From positions 1 through 34,443 of the forward strand of contig JAITHL010000210.1 in assembly GCA_031279975.1 (NCBI GenBank): a stretch of DNA of 34,443 nucleotides. The letters run 5' to 3'. Source of the DNA: Treponema sp. (GTDB lineage Bacteria; Spirochaetota; Spirochaetia; Treponematales; Breznakiellaceae). This document shows positions 17,956 to 26,300 of this stretch, piece after piece; position 1 is the first letter of the stretch; each line of letters begins with the position of its first letter. A program made the position numbers and the translations under genes. The notes under the pieces were generated by a model that was not told the DNA's origin, ran no database searches, and was given only the letters and a program-made list of their open reading frames with translations.

Positions 17956-19593
17956 ATGTCACCAGTTTTTGAAGCGCCCGGCGCCGCTGAATTCAAGGCG
18001 GAACTGCTGGAAAGGTATCCGCCCAAGGTCGCTAAAAAAAGGGCGAAACAAATTATTGTCAACAAGGTTGAAGATTCGGGGGAAGTCCCGGAGATACTGG
18101 CAAACGCCAGAACCGTTCCGGGGATCATCACCATGCGGGGCTGCGCCTACGCGGGATGCAAGGGGGTGGTACTGGGGCCCACCAGGGACATACTCCAGAT
18201 TACCCACGGTCCCATAGGCTGCGGTTTCTACAGTTGGCTTACCCGGCGCAACCAGACCAGGCCCTACGGCGCTTCCGATCCGAATTACATGACCTACGCC
18301 ATGTCCACGGATCTCCAGGAAGAGGAGATCATCTTTGGGGGAGAAAAGAAACTGCGGGCCGCCATTGACGAGGCGGTGGCCCTGTTCCACCCCAGGGCCA
18401 TAGGCATCTTTGCCACCTGCCCGGTGGGGCTTATCGGCGACGATGTTCACGCCGTGGCCAGGGCCATGGAAGAAAAGTACCCGGATATCAACATATTCGG
18501 TTTTTCCTGCGAGGGCTACAAGGGCGTAAGCCAGTCGGCGGGGCACCACGTGGCGAACAACAAGGTCTTTACCGATGTGGTGGGCCAGATTGACAAGCCG
18601 AAGGACGGGGAGTTCCGCTTCAATATCCTGGGGGAATACAACATCGGCGGCGACGCCTTTGAAATCGAGCGGCTGGTCAAGGACTGCGGCCTTACCCTTC
18701 ACTCAACTTTTTCGGGGAATTCGACCTACGATGAATTTGCCAGCGCCCAGACCGCGGATCTCAACGTGGTCATGTGCCACCGGTCCATCAACTATCTGGC
18801 GGAAATGATGGAGAAAAAATACGGCATACCCTGGTTCAAGGTGAACTTTGTGGGCGCCGCCGCCACCTCAAAGTCCCTGCTCAAAATCGCGGGGTATTTT
18901 GAGGACAAGGGTTTGCTTAAAAAGACCGAAGAAGTCATCGCCAGGGAAACGGAAGAAGTAGAAAAGGCGCGGCAGGATGTGCGTTCCCGCTGCGAGGGCA
19001 AGACGGCGGTCCTCTATGTAGGCGGCTCCAGGGCCCACCATTACCAGGAACTCCTCAAGGAAATCGGCGTCAACATACTTTCCGCGGGCTACGAGTTTGC
19101 CCACCGGGACGACTACGAAGGCCGCAGGGTCATACCGGGCATCGTGGTGGACGCCGATTCCCGGAACATCGAGGAACTTAAGGTTGAGCCTGACCCGGCC
19201 AACTACCGGCCCCGTATAAGCGGAGAAGAAAAGGCCAAAAGGGAAGCGGCGGGTTTTGCCTTTAACGACTACGACGGCATGATGAGCGATATGCCCAGCA
19301 GAACCCTCATCATCGACGATTGCAGCCACTACGAGCTTGAAGAACTGCTGGACCGGTATCATCCCGATCTGGTCTGCGCGGGGATCAAGGAAAAGTACGT
19401 GGTCCAGAAGCGGGGAATCCCTATGAAGCAGCTCCACAGCTACGATTACATGGGGCCCTTCGCGGGTTACCGGGGGGCGGTTAATTTTTACCGGGAAATC
19501 GACCGGCTCCTCAACTGCAATGTTTTTAAATTCGTCAAAGCCCCCTGGGACGAAAGCCCCGAGCTTTCCGCCTCCTACGGATACAACGGGTAA
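17956..19593 (+). CDS. nifD: Nitrogenase MoFe protein alpha chain
   Basis: Carries the FeMo-cofactor and half of the P-cluster. 545 residues. P-cluster ligands Cys63, Cys89 and Cys155 (RGCAYAGCKG, HGPIGCGF, FATCPVGLIGDD). FeMo-co ligands Cys274 (MCHRSINY) and His494 (LHSYDYMGP). Gln193 and His197 (VSQSAGHH) match the catalytic Gln191/His195 of Azotobacter. An insertion of roughly 50 residues around 385-440 (HRDDYEGRRVIPGIVVDADS onward) is the Clostridium-type feature. AAGGAG precedes the ATG. The ligand set and cofactor-pocket text argue for Mo rather than V or Fe-only nitrogenase. Confidence 0.97.
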   Translation: MSPVFEAPGAAEFKAELLERYPPKVAKKRAKQIIVNKVEDSGEVPEILANARTVPGIITMRGCAYAGCKGVVLGPTRDILQITHGPIGCGFYSWLTRRNQTRPYGASDPNYMTYAMSTDLQEEEIIFGGEKKLRAAIDEAVALFHPRAIGIFATCPVGLIGDDVHAVARAMEEKYPDINIFGFSCEGYKGVSQSAGHHVANNKVFTDVVGQIDKPKDGEFRFNILGEYNIGGDAFEIERLVKDCGLTLHSTFSGNSTYDEFASAQTADLNVVMCHRSINYLAEMMEKKYGIPWFKVNFVGAAATSKSLLKIAGYFEDKGLLKKTEEVIARETEEVEKARQDVRSRCEGKTAVLYVGGSRAHHYQELLKEIGVNILSAGYEFAHRDDYEGRRVIPGIVVDADSRNIEELKVEPDPANYRPRISGEEKAKREAAGFAFNDYDGMMSDMPSRTLIIDDCSHYELEELLDRYHPDLVCAGIKEKYVVQKRGIPMKQLHSYDYMGPFAGYRGAVNFYREIDRLLNCNVFKFVKAPWDESPELSASYGYNG

Positions 19594-19617
19594 GCGGCGG
19601 TTCCGCCCCCTAAAAAA

Positions 19618-19838
19618 CCGCATTTTCGTAGCCTTTAGGCTGAGAAAATGCAAGGTCTGGCCGCAAAGCAACCGGCTTTGCGGCCAGACGCTCTATAGCG
19701 GGCCTGTCCGGAAACCCGGTTGGTTTCCGAACAGTCTTTGCGGTTTCTCGCCCTTATGGGCGCGGATTAAAGTCCGGCAAAACCGCGGTTCTCAGCGGTT
19801 GCTGCCGAAAAACTGAAGTTTGGCGGCAGCCTCTCTAT
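19618..19838. repeat. Double three-armed palindromic element between nifD and nifK, copy C
   Basis: Contains three strong hairpins: GTCTGGCCGCAAAG (19655-19668) paired with 19676-19689 around loop CAACCGG; CTGTCCGGAAACC (19704-19716) with 19722-19734 around CGGTT; and GCTGCCG (19801-19807) with CGGCAGC (19824-19830) around a CTGAAG loop. Core stems GCGGTTT/AAAACCGC lie between. It appears to be a forward partial copy followed by a reverse full copy. It ends just before the nifK ribosome binding site and widens the usual short nifDK gap to 256 bp. Confidence 0.85.
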
Positions 19839-19849
19839 AAGGAGTGATC

Positions 19850-21226
19850 ATGTTACTAAAACATACGCCCAAGGAGCTTGCAGAGCGGAGCGCTCTTACC
19901 ATAAATCCCGCCAAGACCTGCCAGCCCGTGGGGGCCATGTACGCGGCCCTGGGGATTCACAAGTGCCTGCCCCACAGCCACGGGTCCCAGGGCTGCTGCG
20001 CCTATCACCGGAGCGCCCTTACCCGCCATTACACCGAGCCGGTCATGGCCAGCACTTCTTCTTTTACCGAAGGCTCTTCGGTATTCGGGGGCCAGTCCAA
20101 TTTGCTGGAATCGATCAGCAACATCTTTGCCCTCTATGATCCTGACATTATCGCGGTGAACACTACCTGCCTTTCGGAAGTCATAGGGGATGACCTCACC
20201 CAGATCATCAACCGCGCCATAACGGACAACAAGATTCCGCCGGGCAAAAAGGTGCTGTACGCCTCGACTCCCAGCTTCAAGGGTTCCCACGTTACCGGTT
20301 ACGCCAACATGTTGAGCGCCATGGTACAGAACTTTGCCGCGAACAGCGGGAAGAAAAACAACGCGGTTACGATACTGCCTTCGTTTATCGAACCGAGCGA
20401 CATGACGGAAATAAAACACATCGCCGAAGAACTGGGGCTTGAGTACATCATGTACCCCGACACTTCGGGGGTGGTGAACGCCCCCATGGACGGCACGTTC
20501 CGCATGTACCCCAAGGGAGGAACCGCCAAGGAAAAAATCATCGCCAGCGGGGACAGCCGCCTTGCCCTTGCCCTGGGCCGGACCGGTACATTTCAGGCGG
20601 CCCAGCTTCTGGACAGCAAGTGTAAGGTTAAGCCCCTGATCATGGATCTTCCTATCGGCATTAGCGCCACCGACGCCTTCGTGGACGCCCTGCGGAAAGC
20701 CGCCGGGGTTACCGTGCCCGAGAGCCTCAGAACCGAGCGGGGGCAGCTGGTGGACGTACTCTGTGACAAGGCCCAGTACCTCTACGGCAAAAAGGTTTCC
20801 CTCATGGGCGACCCCGACACGGTTCTGGGGCTTGCGCGGTTCTGCGCCGACGCGGGCATGCGGGCGCTGCACGTTGTTACCGGCACCCCCGCGGGGGCCA
20901 AGTGGGAACGGGGAATCAGGGAAATTGCCGGGGGCGGCGTTACGGTAAAATCCGGGGCCCAGGCGGATCTTTTTTACCTGCACCAACTGCTGCAGAACGA
21001 AAAGCCGGATCTCCTTTTCGGCAACACCTACTGCAAATACATTGCCAGGGACATGGACATTCCCCTGATACGCTGCGCCTTTCCCATATACGACCGGATA
21101 GGCCATTCCTATGTGCCCCTTACCGGATACCGGGGCGGCCTCCACCTCCTCATTACAATTCTGGACAAGATACTGGACCGCCAGGACAGGGACGCGGCGG
21201 AAGAAGAGTTTGAGCTTGTTATGTAA
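19850..21226 (+). CDS. nifK: Nitrogenase MoFe protein beta chain
   Basis: Completes the P-cluster with NifD. 458 residues. P-cluster ligands Cys24 (AKTCQPVGAMYAALG), Cys49 (HGSQGCCAYHR) and Cys107 (VNTTCLSEVIGDD), with Ser142 (STPSFKGSH) at the redox-dependent ligand position. The N-terminal extension of Azotobacter NifK is absent, giving the short clostridial form. AAGGAG (19839-19844) lies five bases before the ATG at 19850; a GTG at 19844 overlaps that site and is less likely. Separated from nifD and nifE by palindromic elements, so its expression may be set post-transcriptionally. Confidence 0.97.
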   Translation: MLLKHTPKELAERSALTINPAKTCQPVGAMYAALGIHKCLPHSHGSQGCCAYHRSALTRHYTEPVMASTSSFTEGSSVFGGQSNLLESISNIFALYDPDIIAVNTTCLSEVIGDDLTQIINRAITDNKIPPGKKVLYASTPSFKGSHVTGYANMLSAMVQNFAANSGKKNNAVTILPSFIEPSDMTEIKHIAEELGLEYIMYPDTSGVVNAPMDGTFRMYPKGGTAKEKIIASGDSRLALALGRTGTFQAAQLLDSKCKVKPLIMDLPIGISATDAFVDALRKAAGVTVPESLRTERGQLVDVLCDKAQYLYGKKVSLMGDPDTVLGLARFCADAGMRALHVVTGTPAGAKWERGIREIAGGGVTVKSGAQADLFYLHQLLQNEKPDLLFGNTYCKYIARDMDIPLIRCAFPIYDRIGHSYVPLTGYRGGLHLLITILDKILDRQDRDAAEEEFELVM

Positions 21227-21340
21227 GCCAGCCGCAAAAACCGGCTGTTTTTGCGCCGGCCCCCGCGGTTTTTCGCATAAGGGCTGCGAAACATGCTTTT
21301 TTTAGCAATAGCGGCCGCAAAATCGCTGTTTTGCGGCCGC
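21227..21340. repeat. Three-armed palindromic element between nifK and nifE, copy B
   Basis: Begins directly at the nifK stop. Arm GCCAGCCGCAAAAA...TTTTTGCGCCGGC (21227-21260), a core TTTTTCGCATAAGGGCTGCG, then a perfect 12-bp arm GCGGCCGCAAAA (21311-21322) with TTTTGCGGCCGC (21329-21340), loop TCGCTG. Reverse-complement orientation of copy A at 16042-16153. Confidence 0.85.
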
Positions 21341-21371
21341 CTCATGTGATAGTTTCCCCAAGGAGGCGGAA

Positions 21372-22739
21372 GTGGTAGAAATTTTAGACGCTCGAAAAAG
21401 ACAGGTTCTTGAAAAGGGGAAGGATTCATTCGCCCTGGAATGTGAGAAGGCCAGCGCCGCCGGTTCCGTAAGCCAGCGGGCCTGCGTTTTCTGCGGCTCC
21501 AGGGTCGTGCTTTACCCCATAGCCGACGCCCTTCACCTCATCCACGGGCCCATAGGCTGCGCCGCCTATACCTGGGAACTCCGGGGTTCCCTGTCATTGG
21601 GGCCTCAGCTTCACCGGATGAGCTTTTCAACAGACCTGAAAGAACGGGACGTTATCTACGGCGGGGAGAAGAAACTCTACGCCGCCCTCACCGAACTCAT
21701 AGACGAATACAAGCCCCGGGCGGCCTTTGTGTACTGTACCTGCATCATCGGCCTTATAGGGGACGATGTGGAGGCGGTCTGCGCCAGGGTTGAAAGGGAG
21801 CGGGGGATTCAGGTTGTCCCGGTTCATTCCGAGGGCTTCAAGGGAACCAAGAAGGACGGCTACAGGGCGGCCTGCGAGGCGGTATTCAAACTCACCGGCA
21901 AGGACGGGGATTCCCCGGTTTTCCCCTTCGGCATCAACATCCTGGGGGAATTCAACCTGGCCGGGGAAACCTGGATCATCAAGGATTACTACCGGCGCAT
22001 GGGGGTCGAAGTTGTCTCCTGCCTTACCGGTGACGGCAGGGTGGAGGAAATAGGCAGGGCCCACCGGGCGAAACTCAACGTGGTCCAGTGCGCGGGTTCC
22101 ATGACCTTCCTGGCCAAAATGATGCGGGAACGCTACGGCATTCCTTTTATCCGGGTTTCCTATTTCGGCATCGAGGATATGACTAAGGCCCTGTACGATG
22201 TGGCGGAATTTTTTGCTTCCCCGGAGATAAGCGAAAACACCCGAAACCTGGTGAGCGAAGAAGTTACGGCCCTGCTGCCCGGTCTTGAGGAATACCGGAA
22301 AGACCTGGAAGGCAAGAAGGCCGCCATCTATGTGGGCGGCTCCTTCAAGGCGTTCTCCCTGGTTAAGGCCCTGCGGCGCCTGGGGATGGAAACCGTGGTG
22401 GCGGGAAGCCAGACCGGATCGGCTGAGGATTACGAGTACCTCAAGGAAATCACCAGCGAGGGAACGGTCATCCTGGACGACGCCAACCCCCTGGAGCTTT
22501 CGGGTTTCATCCTGGAAAAGGGCGCGGATATTTTGATCGGCGGCGTAAAGGAGCGGCCCATTGCCTATAAGATGGGGATAGGTTTCTGCGATCACAACCA
22601 CGAGCGCAAGGAAGCCCTGGCCGGTTACGCGGGGATGCGTAACTTTGCGAAGGAAGTACACGCGTCGGTAACAAGCCCGGTGTGGAAATACGCCCCGGCC
22701 CGGATCAGGGCGGCGGGAGGAACGCGGCCATGTCCATAG
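21372..22739 (+). CDS. nifE: FeMo-cofactor scaffold protein NifE
   Basis: NifD-like half of the NifEN scaffold on which the NifB-derived cluster receives Mo and homocitrate. 455 residues. Cluster cysteines Cys38 and Cys41 (RACVFCGSR), Cys63 (HGPIGCAAYTW) and Cys122/Cys124 (YCTCIIGLIGDD) are visible. The NifD FeMo-co His region is replaced (GFCDHNHERKEALAGYAG), as expected for NifE. Start GTG at 21372 has AAGGAGG six bases upstream. The last 15 residues (ARIRAAGGTRPCP) look unconserved. Overlaps nifN by ten bases, so the two scaffold subunits are coupled. Confidence 0.95.
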   Translation: MVEILDARKRQVLEKGKDSFALECEKASAAGSVSQRACVFCGSRVVLYPIADALHLIHGPIGCAAYTWELRGSLSLGPQLHRMSFSTDLKERDVIYGGEKKLYAALTELIDEYKPRAAFVYCTCIIGLIGDDVEAVCARVERERGIQVVPVHSEGFKGTKKDGYRAACEAVFKLTGKDGDSPVFPFGINILGEFNLAGETWIIKDYYRRMGVEVVSCLTGDGRVEEIGRAHRAKLNVVQCAGSMTFLAKMMRERYGIPFIRVSYFGIEDMTKALYDVAEFFASPEISENTRNLVSEEVTALLPGLEEYRKDLEGKKAAIYVGGSFKAFSLVKALRRLGMETVVAGSQTGSAEDYEYLKEITSEGTVILDDANPLELSGFILEKGADILIGGVKERPIAYKMGIGFCDHNHERKEALAGYAGMRNFAKEVHASVTSPVWKYAPARIRAAGGTRPCP

Positions 22740-24154
22740 CGGAAACCGGGAACCCTGGTTCCATAAACTTTACGTCCACCAGGAACGCCTGCAAGCTCTG
22801 CGCCCCCCTGGGGGCATCCCTGGCCCTGCGGGGAATCGAGGGGTGTATCCCGCTGATCCACGGTTCTCAGGGCTGCTCAACCTACATACGGCGTTACGCG
22901 ATCAGTCACTTCCGGGAGCCCCTGGACATCGGCTCCTCGAATTTTACCGAGTCCGCGGCGATCTTCGGGGGCAGGGAAAATCTCTTTACCGCCCTGGACA
23001 ACCTGACCCGTTCCTATAAGCCCCAGGCCATAGGGATCACCTCCACCTGCCTCGCGGAGACCATAGGCGAAGACCTGCCCATGTACCTTAAACAGTACGA
23101 GGCGGAACGTTCCCGGGGGGGACGGAACAACGCGTGTCTTGAGCCGGTCATATTTTACGCTTCCACCCCAAGCTACCGGGGAACCCACATGGACGGTTTC
23201 CACGAGGCGGTGTACGCCGCCCTGTCCGCCCTGGCGGGGGAAGGCGCCGGGCCCGAAAAGGGCGCTCCCCCAAGGATCAACCTGATTTCAGGTCTTGTGT
23301 CCGCCGAAGACATTCGGGAACTCCACCGCATACTCAGATCCTTTACCGGTTCCCCGGACAGCCGGGGCCCTTGCCCCTATACCCTGTTCCCGGACTACTC
23401 CGAAACCCTGGACGGCCCTTCCTGGGAAACCTACCAGAAGCTGCCCCAAGGGGGAACCAGGCTCGATGACATCCGCGGGATGGGAAGGGCCGCCGGTACC
23501 CTTTACCTGGGCCGGCCTTCCGGCGCCGATGCCGGACGCTGGCTTTTGGATTGCCGGGGGGTTCCCCTTGTCAATGCGGAACTTCCCATAGGCATAGAAA
23601 ACTGCGATTCCTTTTTCGCGTCCCTGTCAGAACTTTGGGGCAGGGAAATCCCCGAAACATGGGCAAAAGAGCGGGGCCGCCTGGTAGACGCCTATATTGA
23701 CGGGCATAAGTACGTCAATGGGAAGCGGGCGGTCATTTACGGCGAGGAAGATTTTGCCGCCGCCCTTGCCTCTTTTCTCGATGAAATCGGCGTTGTTCCT
23801 GTTATCGCGGCCACCGGGGCGGAGAATTCAGGCTTCCGCGCCCGGCTGGGTCAGGCGCCGCGGAACACCAAAGAAAAAATGGAAATCATGGAGGATGCGG
23901 ATTTTGCGGGCATGCTGGAAAAGGCAAAATTCTTAAAGCCCGATTTTGTCATGGGCCACAGCAAGGGCCTCTACCTTGCCCGGAACTTAGGCGTTCCCCT
24001 GGTCCGCTGCGGCTTCCCCATTCACGACCGGATAGGGGGGCAGCGCATACTGCACCTGGGATACCGGGGAACCCTGAATCTTTTTGACCTGATCTGTAAC
24101 GCGCTTATGGAAGAAACCCAGGCGCGCCATGAAAACGGCTATACGTACCTCTAG
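22730..24154 (+). CDS. nifN: FeMo-cofactor scaffold protein NifN
   Basis: NifK-like partner of NifE. 474 residues. Cysteines Cys21 and Cys24 (RNACKLCAPLGAS), Cys49 (HGSQGCSTYIRRY) and Cys107 (ITSTCLAETIGED) correspond to the NifK cluster positions. The ATG at 22730 has GGGAGG ten bases upstream and overlaps the nifE end; starts further upstream would read nifE sequence out of frame. Not fused to NifB, unlike some clostridial NifN-B proteins: nifB is a separate gene that may overlap it. Confidence 0.95.
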   Translation: MSIAETGNPGSINFTSTRNACKLCAPLGASLALRGIEGCIPLIHGSQGCSTYIRRYAISHFREPLDIGSSNFTESAAIFGGRENLFTALDNLTRSYKPQAIGITSTCLAETIGEDLPMYLKQYEAERSRGGRNNACLEPVIFYASTPSYRGTHMDGFHEAVYAALSALAGEGAGPEKGAPPRINLISGLVSAEDIRELHRILRSFTGSPDSRGPCPYTLFPDYSETLDGPSWETYQKLPQGGTRLDDIRGMGRAAGTLYLGRPSGADAGRWLLDCRGVPLVNAELPIGIENCDSFFASLSELWGREIPETWAKERGRLVDAYIDGHKYVNGKRAVIYGEEDFAAALASFLDEIGVVPVIAATGAENSGFRARLGQAPRNTKEKMEIMEDADFAGMLEKAKFLKPDFVMGHSKGLYLARNLGVPLVRCGFPIHDRIGGQRILHLGYRGTLNLFDLICNALMEETQARHENGYTYL

Positions 24155-24206
24155 GGAAACTCCAGGCATCTGGAGGGTTGACCGGAGTATCGAGGGGAAC
24201 CGGCCT

Positions 24207-25469
24207 ATGGATTTTGACAAGCATCCCTGTTTTAACCCCGGGGTGAGGCACAGCACGGGCCGCATACACCTGCCGGTGGCGGAACGGTGCAATGTCCAGT
24301 GTAACTTCTGCAACCGCAAATACGACTGCGTCAACGAAAGCAGGCCCGGCGTTACCAGCGCGGTCCTTTCGCCCTTGCGGGCCCTGGATTATCTTGGCGC
24401 GGCGCTGCAAAAAACCGGCAATATTTCCGTTGTGGGCATTGCCGGCCCCGGCGATGCCTTTGCCGACGGGGAACTAACCTTTTCTACTATGAAAATGGTT
24501 CACGAGCGGTATCCGGACAAGCTCCTCTGCGTTGCCACCAACGGCCTGGGGCTTGGCCCTTACGCCGAAAGGCTGGCGGCCCTTGACGTTTCCCACGTAA
24601 CCATAACCTGCAACGCGGTGGATCCCGAAATCGGCGGGAAGCTCTACGCATGGGTTCGTTACGGCCCCCGGGTCTACCGGGGCGTTGAGGGGGCGGCCCT
24701 GCTGCTGGCGCGGCAGATTGAGGGCGTCAAGGCCCTCAAAGCCCTAGGGATTACGGTGAAGATCAACACGGTGATCGTTCCCGGCGTCAACGATGCCCAT
24801 GCGGTACAGGTAGCCAAAACCATGGCCGGCCTGGGCGCGGATATTCAAAACTGCATCCCCCTGAAGCCGGTGGAAGGAACGGCCTTTGAAAACCTGGACT
24901 CCCCCGGCGCCGGCGCCATGGCGGGCCTGCGGCTGGAGGCGGGCAAATACCTCAGGCAGATGTCCCACTGCGGCCGCTGCCGGGCCGACGCGGCGGGACT
25001 CATCGGCGATCAGAACCAGGCGGAAACCAGGGAACTTTTGGAAGCATCGGGGATGCCGAAGCCTAGCGCGGCAAGGCCCTATGTGGCGGCGGCTTCCATG
25101 GAGGGCCTCTTTGTGAACCGCCATCTTGGGGAGGCTTCGTCATTCCAGATATTTGCCCTGGAGAACGGAAAGCCGGTTTTGAGGGAACAGCGTCCGGCCC
25201 CGGCTGCCGGGACAGGGAGCGCCAGATGGGAAGCCCTGGCGGACGCCCTGGACGACTGCTTTGCGATCCTGTTCAGTAATTGCGGGGAAGGCCCCAAGCG
25301 CATCCTTGAAAAGCGGGGATTCGCGCTTATAGCGGGGGAGGGCCTCATAAGCGACATTGCGGACTATCTGCTCAAGGGGAAAAAGGTTCCCAGCCTGTAC
25401 CGCGTCAAGGCCGGCCGCTGCGGCGCGGGAGAAGGCTGTGCCGGCAACGGCGGCGGCTGCGGAGCCTAA
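24207..25469 (+). CDS. nifB: NifB radical-SAM NifB-co synthase with C-terminal NifX-like domain
   Basis: Builds the 8Fe precursor of FeMo-co with carbide insertion. From the ATG at 24207 it has 420 residues; this start has GAGGGG nine bases upstream. An in-frame ATG at 24129, inside the nifN end, gives 446 residues and cannot be excluded. The radical-SAM motif C-x3-C-x2-C is Cys28/Cys32/Cys35 (ERCNVQCNFCNRKYDC), preceded by HPCF. Further cysteines CGRCRADAAG lie near residue 274. From about 295 (AAASMEGLFVNRHLGEASSF) a NifX/NafY-like cofactor-binding domain follows. The extreme C-terminus is Gly/Cys-rich (CGAGEGCAGNGGGCGA), with three Cys that might hold a metal cluster. Confidence 0.95.
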   Translation: MDFDKHPCFNPGVRHSTGRIHLPVAERCNVQCNFCNRKYDCVNESRPGVTSAVLSPLRALDYLGAALQKTGNISVVGIAGPGDAFADGELTFSTMKMVHERYPDKLLCVATNGLGLGPYAERLAALDVSHVTITCNAVDPEIGGKLYAWVRYGPRVYRGVEGAALLLARQIEGVKALKALGITVKINTVIVPGVNDAHAVQVAKTMAGLGADIQNCIPLKPVEGTAFENLDSPGAGAMAGLRLEAGKYLRQMSHCGRCRADAAGLIGDQNQAETRELLEASGMPKPSAARPYVAAASMEGLFVNRHLGEASSFQIFALENGKPVLREQRPAPAAGTGSARWEALADALDDCFAILFSNCGEGPKRILEKRGFALIAGEGLISDIADYLLKGKKVPSLYRVKAGRCGAGEGCAGNGGGCGA

Positions 25470-25533
25470 TGAAGCCCCCTGGCCGCGAAACATAATCGAA
25501 ACATAATATCGAAACATAATAAGGAGTAAAACG

Positions 25534-25842
25534 ATGACTAAACCAAAACACCATGTACTGTTGTGCGCTTCCTTCAGGATGAACGGTATGCCCCAGGGGG
25601 TATGCGCCAAGGGAGGGGCGGGACAACTCGCGCAGCGCCTCCAGGAAGATCTGGCTGACCGGGGGCTTGCCGATGTGGCCGTGTCCTGTACAAGCTGCCT
25701 CGGAATCTGCGACCGGGGCCCCGCCCTGGTGGTGTACCCCGAGAACTGGTGGTTCGGCCATATCGACAGCGAAGAAGCCGTTGACGCGGTGATCGATTCC
25801 ATCGAGGCCGGAAGCCCCGCCCCGGAATACCTTGTTACCTAG
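25534..25842 (+). CDS. Thioredoxin-like [2Fe-2S] ferredoxin
   Basis: 102 residues. The cluster cysteines are Cys11 and Cys24 near the start (LLCASFRMNG, GVCAKGG) and the CTSCLGIC motif near 52-59, the pattern of Clostridium pasteurianum-type thioredoxin-fold [2Fe-2S] ferredoxins and Shethna-type proteins often found in nif clusters. AATAAGGAG precedes the ATG. Last gene of the nif operon; probably an electron carrier or cluster-assembly partner for nitrogenase. Confidence 0.9.
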   Translation: MTKPKHHVLLCASFRMNGMPQGVCAKGGAGQLAQRLQEDLADRGLADVAVSCTSCLGICDRGPALVVYPENWWFGHIDSEEAVDAVIDSIEAGSPAPEYLVT

Positions 25843-25845
25843 AAA

Positions 25846-26300
25846 GGCGCTGATTGCGTACCGGAGGTCCGGCGTCAAGCAGGGCCTCCGGTCAGAAATC
25901 AGCGTTGCCCTAGGAGTTTGCGGCGCTTCGCGCAATTCAACAGAAAAAACGCGCCAAAAGAGCGTTTTTTCCGTGATTTATGCTAAAACGAACCACGGAA
26001 GGCGCTGATGTAACGCGGATGATGTTTCTAATCATCCGCGTCATCCTTTTCATCAGCGCAATCAGCGGTTCCATGGAAACCGTTTTTTTACCGCAGATGG
26101 CGCGGATGTACGCAGATTAACGCTGATGCTGTTATCTTCATCAGCGTCATCATTTTAATCCGCGCAATCAGCGGTTCCATGGAAACTGTTCTTTATCGCA
26201 GATGACACGGATGTACACATATTTCCGGTAAACCCCGCTAATCCGCGCCGAACCAGATTTTCGTGATCCGCGTTAATCAGTGTAATCCGTGGACATTGTT
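25846..26300. repeat. Intergenic repeat block between fdx and nifV
   Basis: Contains a GGAGGTCCGGCG/CCTCCGG hairpin near 25868-25895, a bidirectional terminator-like hairpin (25943-25971), and two tandem units of about 106 bp in which GCGCAATCAGCGGTTCCATGG starts at 26056 and 26162. Its right end (26240-26310) carries the GATCCGCG/AATCAGTG type seen at 5087-5505 and runs into the 3' end of nifV. No gene is supported between 25843 and 26272. Confidence 0.85.
25943..25971. terminator. Bidirectional terminator between convergent fdx and nifV
   Basis: Perfect 10-bp stem GAAAAAACGC (25943-25952) with GCGTTTTTTC (25962-25971), loop GCCAAAAGA. A-tract on one side and T-tract on the other allow function on both strands, fitting its place between convergent transcription units. 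Confidence 0.5.

Noticed and set aside
17956-21226. Vanadium or iron-only nitrogenase
   Set aside because: No vnfG/anfG delta subunit gene, and NifD has the Mo-type cofactor pocket with the clostridial insertion; nifE and nifN are present.
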